A DNA stretch of 64,000 bases from Candidatus Edwardsbacteria bacterium (GTDB lineage Bacteria; Edwardsbacteria; AC1; EtOH8), in contig JAVHLB010000003.1 of NCBI GenBank assembly GCA_031082425.1, forward strand, positions 1 through 64,000, given 5' to 3'. A program made the translations under genes and the position numbers. This document shows, one piece after another, positions 19,298-27,825 of this stretch. Under the pieces are notes generated by a model that was not told the DNA's origin, searched no databases, and saw only the letters and a program-made list of their open reading frames with translations. Numbering within the stretch: the first letter of the stretch is position 1; each line of letters opens with the position of its first letter.

Positions 19298-21168
19298 ACC
19301 AACTTCTGAAGGGCCTGCTGCTGCTGGCAATCCCCCTATATGCCGGGGCACAGGAGATGCCCGACATCGAGGACCAGCAGGCCTCGCAGGACCTTGCCGA
19401 GCAGATGATCTATCTGCAGGAGCACCCGGTAAATCTCAACCATGCCGACCTTGACCAGCTGATGACCCTTCCGGGGATCACTCCCTACCAGGCCCTCCGG
19501 CTGGACCGATATTTAAAAAGCCATCCCAAATTGAGCGACCCCTTGCTCCTGGTCAGGGATTCCATTTTGGACCCCCAGGCTCTGGAATCCCTGCTGCCGT
19601 ACGTCTGCCTTGATTTCCACCTCCCCGCCAATAGCGTCAAATTAAAGCTTTCCTCCAGATTGCAGAGAAAGTGGCCGGAGGCGGAGGGAATTGCCGAGGG
19701 CAGTTTTAACGGTTCGCCGCTGGAGAGCCGGACCCGGATGTGGTTCCGTCCGGATGAAAACTGGGAGATATACGGGCAATGCCAGCATGACGTGGGCGAG
19801 CCGGCCTGGAACGACTATTATTCCGGCAATCTATGGTGGTCGGATGACCAAGGAACCAAGCAGGTGATAATCGGGGATTATCAAATGAAGATCGGCCAGG
19901 GGCTGTTATTCGGCGGCAGCTCGCCCCGCATATTCTCCAGCTACTGGTCCGGCTCGGCCCAACTTGACGCCGCAGCGGTCCGCCAGTATTTTTCCTCCCA
20001 CGAATACCGGGGTTTGCGGGGGCTTTGCCTGAAACACCCATTAGCAGACAACTTGAACATTATCTGTTTTGCCTCCCGACGGCGGATGGATGCCAAAATA
20101 GATTCGATGGACCGCATAACCAGCATCTATGACGACGGATATCATCGCAGCCATGCGGAGCTGGAAAGGAAAAACAATTCGGCCGAGACCATCATCGGCG
20201 GACGGGTGGGCTTTAGCCCCGGCCGCTCCTGCGACATCGGGATAACCGGCTATAACCGGGCCTTCGATAAAACGACGGCCGAAGGACTATATAATGCCTT
20301 TTTGGTCAGCCTGGATGCCAGAACTGCATTGGATAAAAATTGGGCCTGGCTTGAGCTGGCCAAGGGAGAGGGGGCGGTCGGCGGGTATACCGGGGAGGTA
20401 GGGTTTATGGTGCGGGACTATGCCGGCCGGATCGATATTTACGGATATTCCCCGAAATTCAAACCTCCCCGTTTTAATGCGGATAATTATTTCGGCGGCG
20501 ATGATGAGAGGGGGATCACTATCGCCGGCTGGTACCGGGCTCCGTTGGGCTGCGATATTTCGGCCATATACAACCAGTTCTATCCCTGGCAACCATTTCC
20601 CCTTTCATCCCAGGGGTACCGGGGGGTGCGCTATGAAGCCAGGCTGGATAAAAAAATATTCCAGGGTCTCCTGGCCGACCTTCGGATCAGATCCCTGCAG
20701 AAAGAATATTTTATTGATGAACAATCCGGAGCCCCGATATATCATACCTCGAACCTTACCTTCAAGGCCGGCCTGCATTGGCGATTGGGAAAGCAGTTCA
20801 GCGCCACCGGCAGGCATCAAGCATCCTTTTTCGGGGATTCCCGGCATGAAGACAGAAAACGTGGGGAACTGCTGTCCCTGGCCTTAAAGGCCCAACTGCC
20901 AAGGGACATCACCATCCAAGGCCAGACGGTATTTTACTACGCACCCAGTTACGATGCCAGGCTTTATCTGGCGGAGCCGGAGCTAAGATCGGGGGGGAGC
21001 TTTCACGGCTACTGGGGCCTGGGGCGGAGGGATGCTTTATTTTTGAGATGTGCCTTGGGCCGCTCCGGGGCCGGCTATCTGAAAATAGCCAGGCAGCTAA
21101 GGGATTACCAGGGCCAGGTCGACCAAGACACCGAGCTGGGAATCGAGCTGGAATTTTTGTTAAAATAA
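19294..21168 (+). CDS. Secreted helix-hairpin-helix plus outer-membrane barrel protein
   Basis: 624 residues. Signal peptide at about 1-19. Residues about 40-105 form a ComEA-like helix-hairpin-helix pair: VNLNHADLDQLMTLPGI, then a second weaker hairpin before LLPYV. The remaining 500 residues are rich in alternating aromatic and polar strands (for example GDYQMKIGQGLLFGG, WAWLELAKGEGAVGGYTGEVGF) and look like a large outer-membrane beta-barrel. Similar HhH-barrel proteins are common but uncharacterised in Bacteroidetes-like genomes. The start overlaps the previous gene by four bases, so the two are made together and probably act together. DNA binding at the cell surface is a reasonable inference; uptake of DNA is only one possibility. 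Confidence 0.72.
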   Translation: MNQLLKGLLLLAIPLYAGAQEMPDIEDQQASQDLAEQMIYLQEHPVNLNHADLDQLMTLPGITPYQALRLDRYLKSHPKLSDPLLLVRDSILDPQALESLLPYVCLDFHLPANSVKLKLSSRLQRKWPEAEGIAEGSFNGSPLESRTRMWFRPDENWEIYGQCQHDVGEPAWNDYYSGNLWWSDDQGTKQVIIGDYQMKIGQGLLFGGSSPRIFSSYWSGSAQLDAAAVRQYFSSHEYRGLRGLCLKHPLADNLNIICFASRRRMDAKIDSMDRITSIYDDGYHRSHAELERKNNSAETIIGGRVGFSPGRSCDIGITGYNRAFDKTTAEGLYNAFLVSLDARTALDKNWAWLELAKGEGAVGGYTGEVGFMVRDYAGRIDIYGYSPKFKPPRFNADNYFGGDDERGITIAGWYRAPLGCDISAIYNQFYPWQPFPLSSQGYRGVRYEARLDKKIFQGLLADLRIRSLQKEYFIDEQSGAPIYHTSNLTFKAGLHWRLGKQFSATGRHQASFFGDSRHEDRKRGELLSLALKAQLPRDITIQGQTVFYYAPSYDARLYLAEPELRSGGSFHGYWGLGRRDALFLRCALGRSGAGYLKIARQLRDYQGQVDQDTELGIELEFLLK

Positions 21169-21223
21169 ATCCGATTTTATGTTATAATAACCCACTTAGT
21201 TAAAGACCGAAAGGGACTGGTTT

Positions 21224-22417
21224 ATGACCGAGGACAGGGAACAAATAAAAAGCAAAGAGCATGAGCTGAGGGAGGCGGAGGCAAGGCTCGGCCCGGACAA
21301 TCCCGAATTGCTTCCCCGGCTAAAAGAACTGGCCGAGGTCTATATCCACTGGGGAAGATTTTCCCTGGCCGACAGCCTGTACCGCAGAGCCATTCAATTA
21401 ACCATCAGGGAATCGGGCCCGGAGAGCCTGGAGGTCGCTGCTTGCTTTAACCGCCTGGCAGTTTTGTACAGCGTTCAGGGGCGTTATTACGAGGCCCTGC
21501 CGTTTTATGAGAGATCCCTCAATCTGAATAAAAAACTGGCACCGAGCGAAGTCCTGGTGCAGGCCAGACTGATGGCCAATATCGGGACGGTGTATAAGAT
21601 CCTGGGGCGGCACCTTCCGGCCGAGGAAATCTTGCTGAAGGCCCGGGAGATATTCCAAAAGGGATCCGGCGGCAATGATCCAATGCTGGCGGGAATACTG
21701 ATAAATCTGGCCGGGCTGTATCGCGATCTGAACCGCCTGCCGGAGGCCGAGTCCCTGTGCAGCACGGCCATCGAAATGTCATTGAACGCCTACGGCCCCG
21801 AACACCCGCAAATAGCCTTATGCTACAACAACCTGGCCGAGGTTTATGCCGCCCAGGGAAGGAAGGACGAGGCCGAAGAGCTTTACATCAGGGCTATAGA
21901 GATGAAGGAAAAGGTGCAGGGCCCCGGGCATCCGGAGATCGCAATGTACCTCAACAATCTGGGCGACCTCTACCGGTCGCAGCAGAAATTCGTGGAGGCC
22001 GAAACCATCTACCGCCGGGCGTTGGAGATAGACGAGGCCCATTTGCCCCAGGAAAGCCCGAACCTGGCCACCACCTATAAAAACCTGGCCACCCTTTCTT
22101 CGGTCCAGGGATATTATGATAAAGCCGAGGCCTATTATCTCCGGGCGGTCTCCATTTCTGAGCGCACCCTGGGGCCGGATCATCCCGAGGTGGCGGAGCC
22201 CCTGGCCCGGCTGGCGGAGCTGCAGCACGGACAGGGCCGAAACAAAGAGGCCGAGGCCCTCTGCCACCGTTCGATGGCCATCTGGCAGAAAGGATACGGA
22301 CCCAAACACTTCAAGGTGGGGGAGATGCTGAAGATGCTGTCCCGATTGTGCTTTGCCCAGGAAAAGATGTCCGAGGGAGAGGCCTTTTTAAAGCAGGCCT
22401 TTGAGATCGTCAAATAG
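21224..22417 (+). CDS. Tetratricopeptide-repeat protein (kinesin light chain type)
   Basis: 397 residues with no signal peptide. About eight 42-residue TPR units of the TPR_12/kinesin-light-chain type run from residue 10 to the end, each with the pattern P...LA.LY..QG....AE.LY.RAI.....GP.HP. Such solenoids bind partner peptides; the partner cannot be told from sequence. A TATAAT at 21183-21188 and an AAAGGGA ribosome binding site before ATG 21224 suggest it starts its own transcript, perhaps continuing into rseP. Confidence 0.8.
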   Translation: MTEDREQIKSKEHELREAEARLGPDNPELLPRLKELAEVYIHWGRFSLADSLYRRAIQLTIRESGPESLEVAACFNRLAVLYSVQGRYYEALPFYERSLNLNKKLAPSEVLVQARLMANIGTVYKILGRHLPAEEILLKAREIFQKGSGGNDPMLAGILINLAGLYRDLNRLPEAESLCSTAIEMSLNAYGPEHPQIALCYNNLAEVYAAQGRKDEAEELYIRAIEMKEKVQGPGHPEIAMYLNNLGDLYRSQQKFVEAETIYRRALEIDEAHLPQESPNLATTYKNLATLSSVQGYYDKAEAYYLRAVSISERTLGPDHPEVAEPLARLAELQHGQGRNKEAEALCHRSMAIWQKGYGPKHFKVGEMLKMLSRLCFAQEKMSEGEAFLKQAFEIVK

Positions 22418-22444
22418 AAGTAAAAGCATTATACAGGAGTCATA

Positions 22445-23794
22445 ATGGTGACAACAGTTCTGGCCACATTGTTCGTTCTGGGGATCATGGTCTTTGTCCA
22501 TGAGCTGGGCCATTTTTACGTGGCCAAGAAGGTGGGCATCAGGGTCTTGAAATTCTCTTTGGGTTTCGGCCCCAAATTATTCGGATTCAAAAAAGGCGAT
22601 ACCCAGTATCTGATCTCGGCCCTCCCCCTGGGGGGGTATGTGAAATTGGACGGGGAGGACGCCTTCGAGGAGGGCTATGTCCCCAAGCCGGGCGATTATA
22701 TGGCCGCCCCCTGGTGGGGCCGGGTGCTGATGGCCCTGGCCGGCCCGATGGCCAACCTGGTTACCGCCTTTCTGATCTTCGTCATGCTGGGGCTGGTCGG
22801 TTTTAACGCCCCGGATTATTCCACCTCGGTCGGCAAGGTGGGGTCGGGAAGCCTGGCCCAGCAGATAGGGGTAACTGAGGGCGACCGGGTGGTTTCGATC
22901 GACGGGAAAGAAGTTAAAACCTGGCATGGCCTGTGGCAGGAGCTGCAGGCCGAGAGAACAGCCGACTCGATATCCCTCACCCTGGACCGGGCCGGAAAGA
23001 GAATAGTCCTTAATATCCCCTCATCCCGTCGGATGAAATTCCTGGAGAATATCGAACCGGCGGTGCCGGCTCAGCTGGGCGAGGTCTATTCCAGCCTGCC
23101 GGCCTACCAGGCCGGACTCAACGCCGGAGACATCATCCTATCCATTGACGATAAGCCGGTAAAGACCTGGGACGGCATGAGGGAGATCATCAACCAAAAT
23201 GCCGGGCGGGAGTCCAGGCTTCTGGTCGAACGGGGGTCCGATACCCTCAGCGTCCGAATCACACCGGTGGAGCAGGATTACCCGGGCCAGGGCCCGGTCG
23301 GGGTCATTGGGGTCACTGCCCCGGTGTTCGGGAGCTATAAACTTCGTCTGGGCCTTTGGGCCTCGGTGACCAATGCCACGGTCAGCACCGGAGGCTTGGT
23401 GGCCCGCACTTACGGCGTGTTGTACAAGATCGTGGTAAAACCCTCCTCGGCCAAGCAGCTGGGCGGCATCCTGATGATAGGAGAGATGGCCGGAAGCACC
23501 GCCAAAAAAGGCTTCAGCGACCTGATGCTTTTGGTGGCGCTTCTTTCCATCAGTTTGATGGTTCTCAATCTCCTGCCCCTGCCGGTGCTGGACGGCGGGG
23601 TGATCTTCTTCAGCCTGCTGGAGGGGGTAAGGAAAAGGACCCTGCCGGTAAAAGTGCAGGTGGTGATCCAGCAGATCGGGATAGCCATCCTGATCATGCT
23701 GATGCTGTTCACCATTCTCAACGACGGCATGAAGATATTCAGCCGGCACTCAGCGGTCAAGAAGAACAGCCAGCAGATAGAACAGGCCAAATAG
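22445..23794 (+). CDS. rseP: Site-2 intramembrane metalloprotease RseP/RasP
   Basis: 449 residues. Membrane zinc protease that cleaves anti-sigma factors or remnant signal peptides. The zinc motif H19-E-L-G-H23 lies in the first helix, two PDZ domains follow (about 120-200 and 205-285), and the second zinc-ligand helix carries NLLPLPVLDGG near residue 380. AGGAG precedes ATG 22445. The usual dxr-cdsA neighbours are absent here. Confidence 0.93.
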   Translation: MVTTVLATLFVLGIMVFVHELGHFYVAKKVGIRVLKFSLGFGPKLFGFKKGDTQYLISALPLGGYVKLDGEDAFEEGYVPKPGDYMAAPWWGRVLMALAGPMANLVTAFLIFVMLGLVGFNAPDYSTSVGKVGSGSLAQQIGVTEGDRVVSIDGKEVKTWHGLWQELQAERTADSISLTLDRAGKRIVLNIPSSRRMKFLENIEPAVPAQLGEVYSSLPAYQAGLNAGDIILSIDDKPVKTWDGMREIINQNAGRESRLLVERGSDTLSVRITPVEQDYPGQGPVGVIGVTAPVFGSYKLRLGLWASVTNATVSTGGLVARTYGVLYKIVVKPSSAKQLGGILMIGEMAGSTAKKGFSDLMLLVALLSISLMVLNLLPLPVLDGGVIFFSLLEGVRKRTLPVKVQVVIQQIGIAILIMLMLFTILNDGMKIFSRHSAVKKNSQQIEQAK

Positions 23795-23824
23795 CTTTCA
23801 AATCTCAACCATCGGAGGGCAACC

Positions 23825-24379
23825 ATGGAGGTCAAGGGCACCTCGGTGCTGGCCACCAAGAATTTCGTCAATCACAAGTTCGGCCCGGAGGCACAAAAAG
23901 CATGGCTGGAAAGCCTGCCTGGGGAATCGAGGAAGATATTTGACCAGGCCATACTGGCCAACAACTGGTATCCCTTTCAGGCCGGTTTTGTCGAGCCCAC
24001 CAGGATGATCTGCAACAGCTTCTACGGCGGCAACGAACTGGGGGCCAGGGAGATCGGCCGTTACAGCGCCGAACAATCACTCAGGGGCATTTACAAGGCC
24101 TTTGCCAGGGTGGCCTCGGTCAATTTCATAATGGAGCGGACGGCCAACATCTTCAAGACCTATTACACCCCGGGGAGGATGGAAGTGGCATCCCAGGACC
24201 AGCACCACCTGGCCTTCCACATTCTGGACATCGACGATTCGGACCTGCTGTTCGAGCACCGGATCTGCGGCTGGATAAACGGAGCGTTGCTGATCTGCAA
24301 CAATCGGGACCACGAGGTGAAGATAGCCCGGTCGGTGGCCCGGGGCGATACTTTGACCGAGATCCTGGTTGCATTGTAA
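23825..24379 (+). CDS. DUF2378/heme-NO-binding-like protein
   Basis: 184 residues, soluble, no signal peptide. The order VKGT..L....V...FG..A...W...L, NNWYPF, ELGARE.GRYSAEQ..RG.YK, then a C-terminal INGAL sheet resembles the DUF2378 (TIGR02265) proteins best known from Myxococcales, which share the fold of HNOB and V4R ligand-binding domains. There is no recognisable output domain, and the single His residues near position 125 are not in a context I can call a heme ligand. GGAGG precedes the start. It may respond to a small ligand; nothing in the context says which. Confidence 0.55.
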   Translation: MEVKGTSVLATKNFVNHKFGPEAQKAWLESLPGESRKIFDQAILANNWYPFQAGFVEPTRMICNSFYGGNELGAREIGRYSAEQSLRGIYKAFARVASVNFIMERTANIFKTYYTPGRMEVASQDQHHLAFHILDIDDSDLLFEHRICGWINGALLICNNRDHEVKIARSVARGDTLTEILVAL

Positions 24380-24401
24380 AGGGCTGTCCCCAAATAATTT
24401 A

Positions 24402-24431
24402 TTGACTTTTAGGCGCCAAGATTGTTATAAT
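24402..24431 (+). promoter_or_regulatory. Sigma70-type promoter of the EF-G-like gene
   Basis: TTGACT (24402-24407) and a perfect TATAAT (24426-24431) with an 18-base spacer, 55 bases before the start codon. Confidence 0.7.
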
Positions 24432-24486
24432 CCGGAATCTGTTTACTTTATAAAACAACAAAATTTCATATATCGGGAGGGACGTT

Positions 24487-26571
24487 TTGAAGAATTATAC
24501 AGCGGACAAGATCCACAACATTGTATTGGCCGGCCACGGCGGCTGCGGAAAGACCACCCTGGCCGAAGCCATGGTCCATGCCGGCAATCCCACCGGGCGC
24601 CTGGGGCGGGTGGACGACGGCAACTCCATCTTCGATTTCGACATCGACGAGACCACCCGCAAGATATCCATCTTCTCATCCCTGGCGGCCTGCGAACACC
24701 AGGACCACAAGCTTAATGTGATAGACACCCCGGGCTACGCCGATTTTGCCGGCGAGGTCAAGGCCGGAATGCGGGTGGCCGACTGCGTGATCATAGTGGC
24801 CCAGGGGGTGTCCGGGATAGAGGTGGGCACCGACAAGTGCTGGAAGTACTCGGACGAGCTGAAGCTCCCCCGGGCCATCTTCCTGACCCGTTTGCTGAAG
24901 GAGCATTCCGATTTTTATAAATCGCTGGACCAGGCCCGCGATAAATTCGGCCACCAGGCGGTGCCCCTGACCCTGCCCATCGGCGACCAGCTGAACCTGA
25001 AGGGAGTGGTCGATCTCACGGTGATGAAGGCCTTTCTCGAGAGCGAGGGAAAATCCACCATCGGCGAGATCCCGAGCCAAATGGCCGAAAAAGCCAAGGA
25101 ATACCGGGACAAACTGGTGGAGGCGGTGGCCGAATCCGACGACAGCCTGATGGAGAAATTTTTGAACGGCGAGAGCCTGACCGATCAGGAAATATCCGAT
25201 GGTTTGAAAACAGGCATCAGAAAAGGGAGCCTGGTGCCGGTGTTCGCCGGAGACGGTTACTTCCAGGTGGGGGTCAACGCCATGTTGAATTCCATCGTAG
25301 CCTTCTTTCCGACCGCGGCCGATACCCAGGAAGTGGTGGCCCAAAAGGCCGGCAGCGACGAGGAGATAATCGTCAAGTGCGATCCCAACGGGCCGCCGGT
25401 GCTGTTCATGTTCAAAACCTTCATCGAACCCCATGCCGGAAATCTGAACTACTTCCGGATGTATTCCGGCTCGCTGGAGCCGGGGATAGAGCTTTATAAC
25501 GCCTCCCTCAGCAAGGCGGAAAAATTCGGGCAGTTCTATTTTCCCAACGGCAAGGACCGCATCGATGCCGCCAAAATCAGCTGCGGCGATATCGGCATCG
25601 CGGTAAAGCTGAAGGAATCCGGCACCGGGGACACCATCAGCACCAAGAATCATCAGGTCATCCTTCCCAAGACCATCCTGCCCAAGCCGTCGATATCGGT
25701 GGCGGTGGAGGCCAAATCCAAGGATGACGAAGGCAAGATATCGGTGGGGCTGTCCCGCCTTAACGAGGAGGACCCCACCTTCACCTACGGCTTCGTGCCC
25801 GAGATCCGGCAGACCCTGATCAACGGCCTGGGCGAGCTGCATCTGGACATCATGGTGGGGCGCTTGAAGCGGAAGTTCGGGGTGGAGGTCACCATCATCA
25901 AGCCCCGGATACCCTACCGCGAGACCATCTCCAAGAAGGTGGAGATCCAGGGCAAGCACAAGAAACAATCTGGGGGACACGGACAGTACGGCGACGTCTG
26001 GCTGCGCCTGGAGCCGCTGCCCCGGGGCGGGGGCTTCGAGTTCGTGGACGAGGTGGTGGGCGGGGTGGTGCCCGGCAACTTCATCCCCTCGGTGGAGAAG
26101 GGGGTCAAGGCGGCCATGCTGGAAGGGGCGGTGGCGGGCTACCACATCGTGGACCTGAAGGCGGCCATCTATTTCGGCTCCTATCACCCGGTGGACTCCT
26201 CCGGCACCAGCTTCGAGATCGCCGGTTCCATGGCCCTCAAAAAGGGCGTGCTGGAAGCCTCGCCGGTCCTGCTGGAGCCCATCATGAAACTGGAGGTGGC
26301 CATTCCCGAGGAATTCGCCGGCCAGGTGATGGGCGACCTCAACTCCCGCCGGGGCCGCATCAGCGGCATGGACTCGGCCAAGGGCCTGCAGGTGATCAAG
26401 GCCACCGTGCCCCAGGGCGAGATGTACAAGTATTCCACCTCCCTGCGCTCCATGACCCAGGGCCGGGGCAGCTTCGAGATGGAGTTCTCCCATTACGATC
26501 CGGTGCCTTTCGAGGCCACCCAGAAGATCATCGAAGAGGCCAAGAAGGAAAAGGAAGAGAAGCAGAAATAA
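24487..26571 (+). CDS. Elongation factor G-like translational GTPase with degenerate G4 motif
   Basis: 694 residues, full EF-G domain order (G, II, III, IV, V), starting at TTG 24487 behind a GGGAGGG ribosome binding site. It belongs to the EF-G-like paralogue group (EF-G-2) rather than canonical FusA: G1 reads GHGGCGKTT (16-24) and G3 reads DTPGYADF. Where EF-G has NKMD (G4, guanine recognition) this protein has T134-R-L-L inside FLTRLLKEHSDF. Domain IV keeps the GGHGQYGDVWL stretch seen in EF-G. The protein is probably ribosome-associated, but altered or lost GTP specificity is likely. It has its own promoter and terminator, so it is a single-gene unit. Confidence 0.85.
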   Translation: MKNYTADKIHNIVLAGHGGCGKTTLAEAMVHAGNPTGRLGRVDDGNSIFDFDIDETTRKISIFSSLAACEHQDHKLNVIDTPGYADFAGEVKAGMRVADCVIIVAQGVSGIEVGTDKCWKYSDELKLPRAIFLTRLLKEHSDFYKSLDQARDKFGHQAVPLTLPIGDQLNLKGVVDLTVMKAFLESEGKSTIGEIPSQMAEKAKEYRDKLVEAVAESDDSLMEKFLNGESLTDQEISDGLKTGIRKGSLVPVFAGDGYFQVGVNAMLNSIVAFFPTAADTQEVVAQKAGSDEEIIVKCDPNGPPVLFMFKTFIEPHAGNLNYFRMYSGSLEPGIELYNASLSKAEKFGQFYFPNGKDRIDAAKISCGDIGIAVKLKESGTGDTISTKNHQVILPKTILPKPSISVAVEAKSKDDEGKISVGLSRLNEEDPTFTYGFVPEIRQTLINGLGELHLDIMVGRLKRKFGVEVTIIKPRIPYRETISKKVEIQGKHKKQSGGHGQYGDVWLRLEPLPRGGGFEFVDEVVGGVVPGNFIPSVEKGVKAAMLEGAVAGYHIVDLKAAIYFGSYHPVDSSGTSFEIAGSMALKKGVLEASPVLLEPIMKLEVAIPEEFAGQVMGDLNSRRGRISGMDSAKGLQVIKATVPQGEMYKYSTSLRSMTQGRGSFEMEFSHYDPVPFEATQKIIEEAKKEKEEKQK

Positions 26572-26589
26572 TTCCATACAACCAAAAAA

Positions 26590-26616
26590 CGGGGCGATAA
26601 GATCGCCTCGTTTTTT
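26590..26616 (+). terminator. Intrinsic terminator after the EF-G-like gene
   Basis: CGGGGCGAT (26590-26598) pairs with ATCGCCTCG (26602-26610) through one G-T wobble, with a 3-base loop and six T residues after it. An A run on the left makes it potentially bidirectional. Confidence 0.85.
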
Positions 26617-26684
26617 CTTGAAAGCCGGGCGGTTTTGCGGTAATATTCAATTGTATTGGGTCCGCTTATAATGCTTACTTTTTT

Positions 26685-26712
26685 AACCGCCAAGACGCGA
26701 AGGACGCAAAGG
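26685..26712 (+). repeat. Degenerate rAAGACGC-type repeat, left copy
   Basis: AACCGCCAAGACGCGAAGG and following bases match the repeat at 47048-47074 that flanks the GxxExxY gene. An inverted relative lies at 26787-26808. No gene lies between the two copies here, so this may be an empty or decayed site. Confidence 0.55.
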
Positions 26713-26786
26713 CTCAAGATGTCTTTGTAACTTGTGATAGGAAAGACACTACAAAAATTCGCGGCATAGTAACAGAAACGTTTGAA

Positions 26787-26808
26787 TCTTTGTGTCTTTG
26801 TGGCAAAT
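26787..26808 (-). repeat. Degenerate rAAGACGC-type repeat, right (inverted) copy
   Basis: TCTTTGTGTCTTTGTGGCAAAT is the reverse-complement form of the repeat (ATTTGCCACAAAGACACAAAGA). It ends a few bases before the asparaginase start. Confidence 0.5.
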
Positions 26809-26814
26809 ACATTT

Positions 26815-27825
26815 ATGGGGAAAATGAAAAAACCAAAATTAGCCATCATCTTCACCGGCGGGACCATCTCCATGAAATCCAGCAAAAAGAGCGGGGGCGC
26901 GGTTCCGGCCTTCAAGGGGCGGGACATCCTCAAGCTCCTGCCGGTGATCAACAAGAATTTCAAGATAGAGGTGCATGATTTCGGGCAATACCCGGGGCCG
27001 CATATCACGCCGGAGATGATGCTGGAGATATCCCTGATCGCCAGAAAATACCTGGCCCGGCCCGACATCATGGGCCTGATCGTCACCCACGGCACCGACA
27101 CCCTGGAGGAGACCGCCTACTTTCTTGACCTGACCATACACTCGCCCAAGCCGGTGGTGGTGGTGGGGGCCATGAAGGACTGCACCGAGCTGGGCTGGGA
27201 CGGTCCGGCCAACCTGATGGGCGCCGCCCGGACGGCGGTCTCGCCGGATGCCCGAAACAAGGGGGTCCTGGTCTTTCTGAACAACACCATCAATTCGGCC
27301 GGGGAGGTGACCAAGACCAGCACCGATTCCTTCGAGACCTTCCGCAGTCCCGACCTGGGCCCGCTGGGCTGGGTGGACCAGGACCGGGTGCTGTTCTACC
27401 GCCAGCCGATGTACCGCGAGCATTACCCGGTCAGGAGAATAGAGCCCCGGGTGGATCTTTTTAAAATGGCGGTGGGGATGGACTCCCGCCTTGTCAAATA
27501 CGCGGTCGATTCCGGGGCCAAGGGACTAGTGGTAGAGGGCATGGGGCGGGGAAATATTCCGCCGGATGTAGTGCCCGGGATAGAATACGCCATTGCCAAG
27601 AAGATCCCGGTCGTCCTCTGTTCCCGCTGCATAGGGGGCAGGGTGCTGGGAACCTATGCCTATCCCGGCGGCGGGGCTCAGCTGATCAAAAAAGGGGTCA
27701 TCCTGGGCGGACACCTGCCGGGACAGAAGGCCCGGATCAAGCTGATGATACTGCTGGGTCGGAGAATGGACCCCATGCAGATCAAGGAGTTTTTCGAACG
27801 GTTTGAATATTCCTGTGAAAGATAG
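26815..27825 (+). CDS. ansA: Type I L-asparaginase
   Basis: 336 residues. Hydrolyses L-asparagine to aspartate and ammonia. Both catalytic threonine motifs are present: TGGTIS with T17, and THGTDTLEETAYFLD. The lack of a signal peptide indicates a cytoplasmic (type I) enzyme. Start ATG 26815 is chosen over ATG 26824, and over further upstream codons that lie inside a repeat; the ribosome binding site is weak for all. The end overlaps the following TPR gene. Confidence 0.9.
   Translation: MGKMKKPKLAIIFTGGTISMKSSKKSGGAVPAFKGRDILKLLPVINKNFKIEVHDFGQYPGPHITPEMMLEISLIARKYLARPDIMGLIVTHGTDTLEETAYFLDLTIHSPKPVVVVGAMKDCTELGWDGPANLMGAARTAVSPDARNKGVLVFLNNTINSAGEVTKTSTDSFETFRSPDLGPLGWVDQDRVLFYRQPMYREHYPVRRIEPRVDLFKMAVGMDSRLVKYAVDSGAKGLVVEGMGRGNIPPDVVPGIEYAIAKKIPVVLCSRCIGGRVLGTYAYPGGGAQLIKKGVILGGHLPGQKARIKLMILLGRRMDPMQIKEFFERFEYSCER

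Noticed and set aside
24676..26577. A 633-codon open frame on the minus strand opposite the EF-G-like gene
   Set aside because: It mirrors the high-GC codon bias of the plus-strand gene, has repeated His/Gly/Leu composition and no domain; the plus strand shows a full EF-G.
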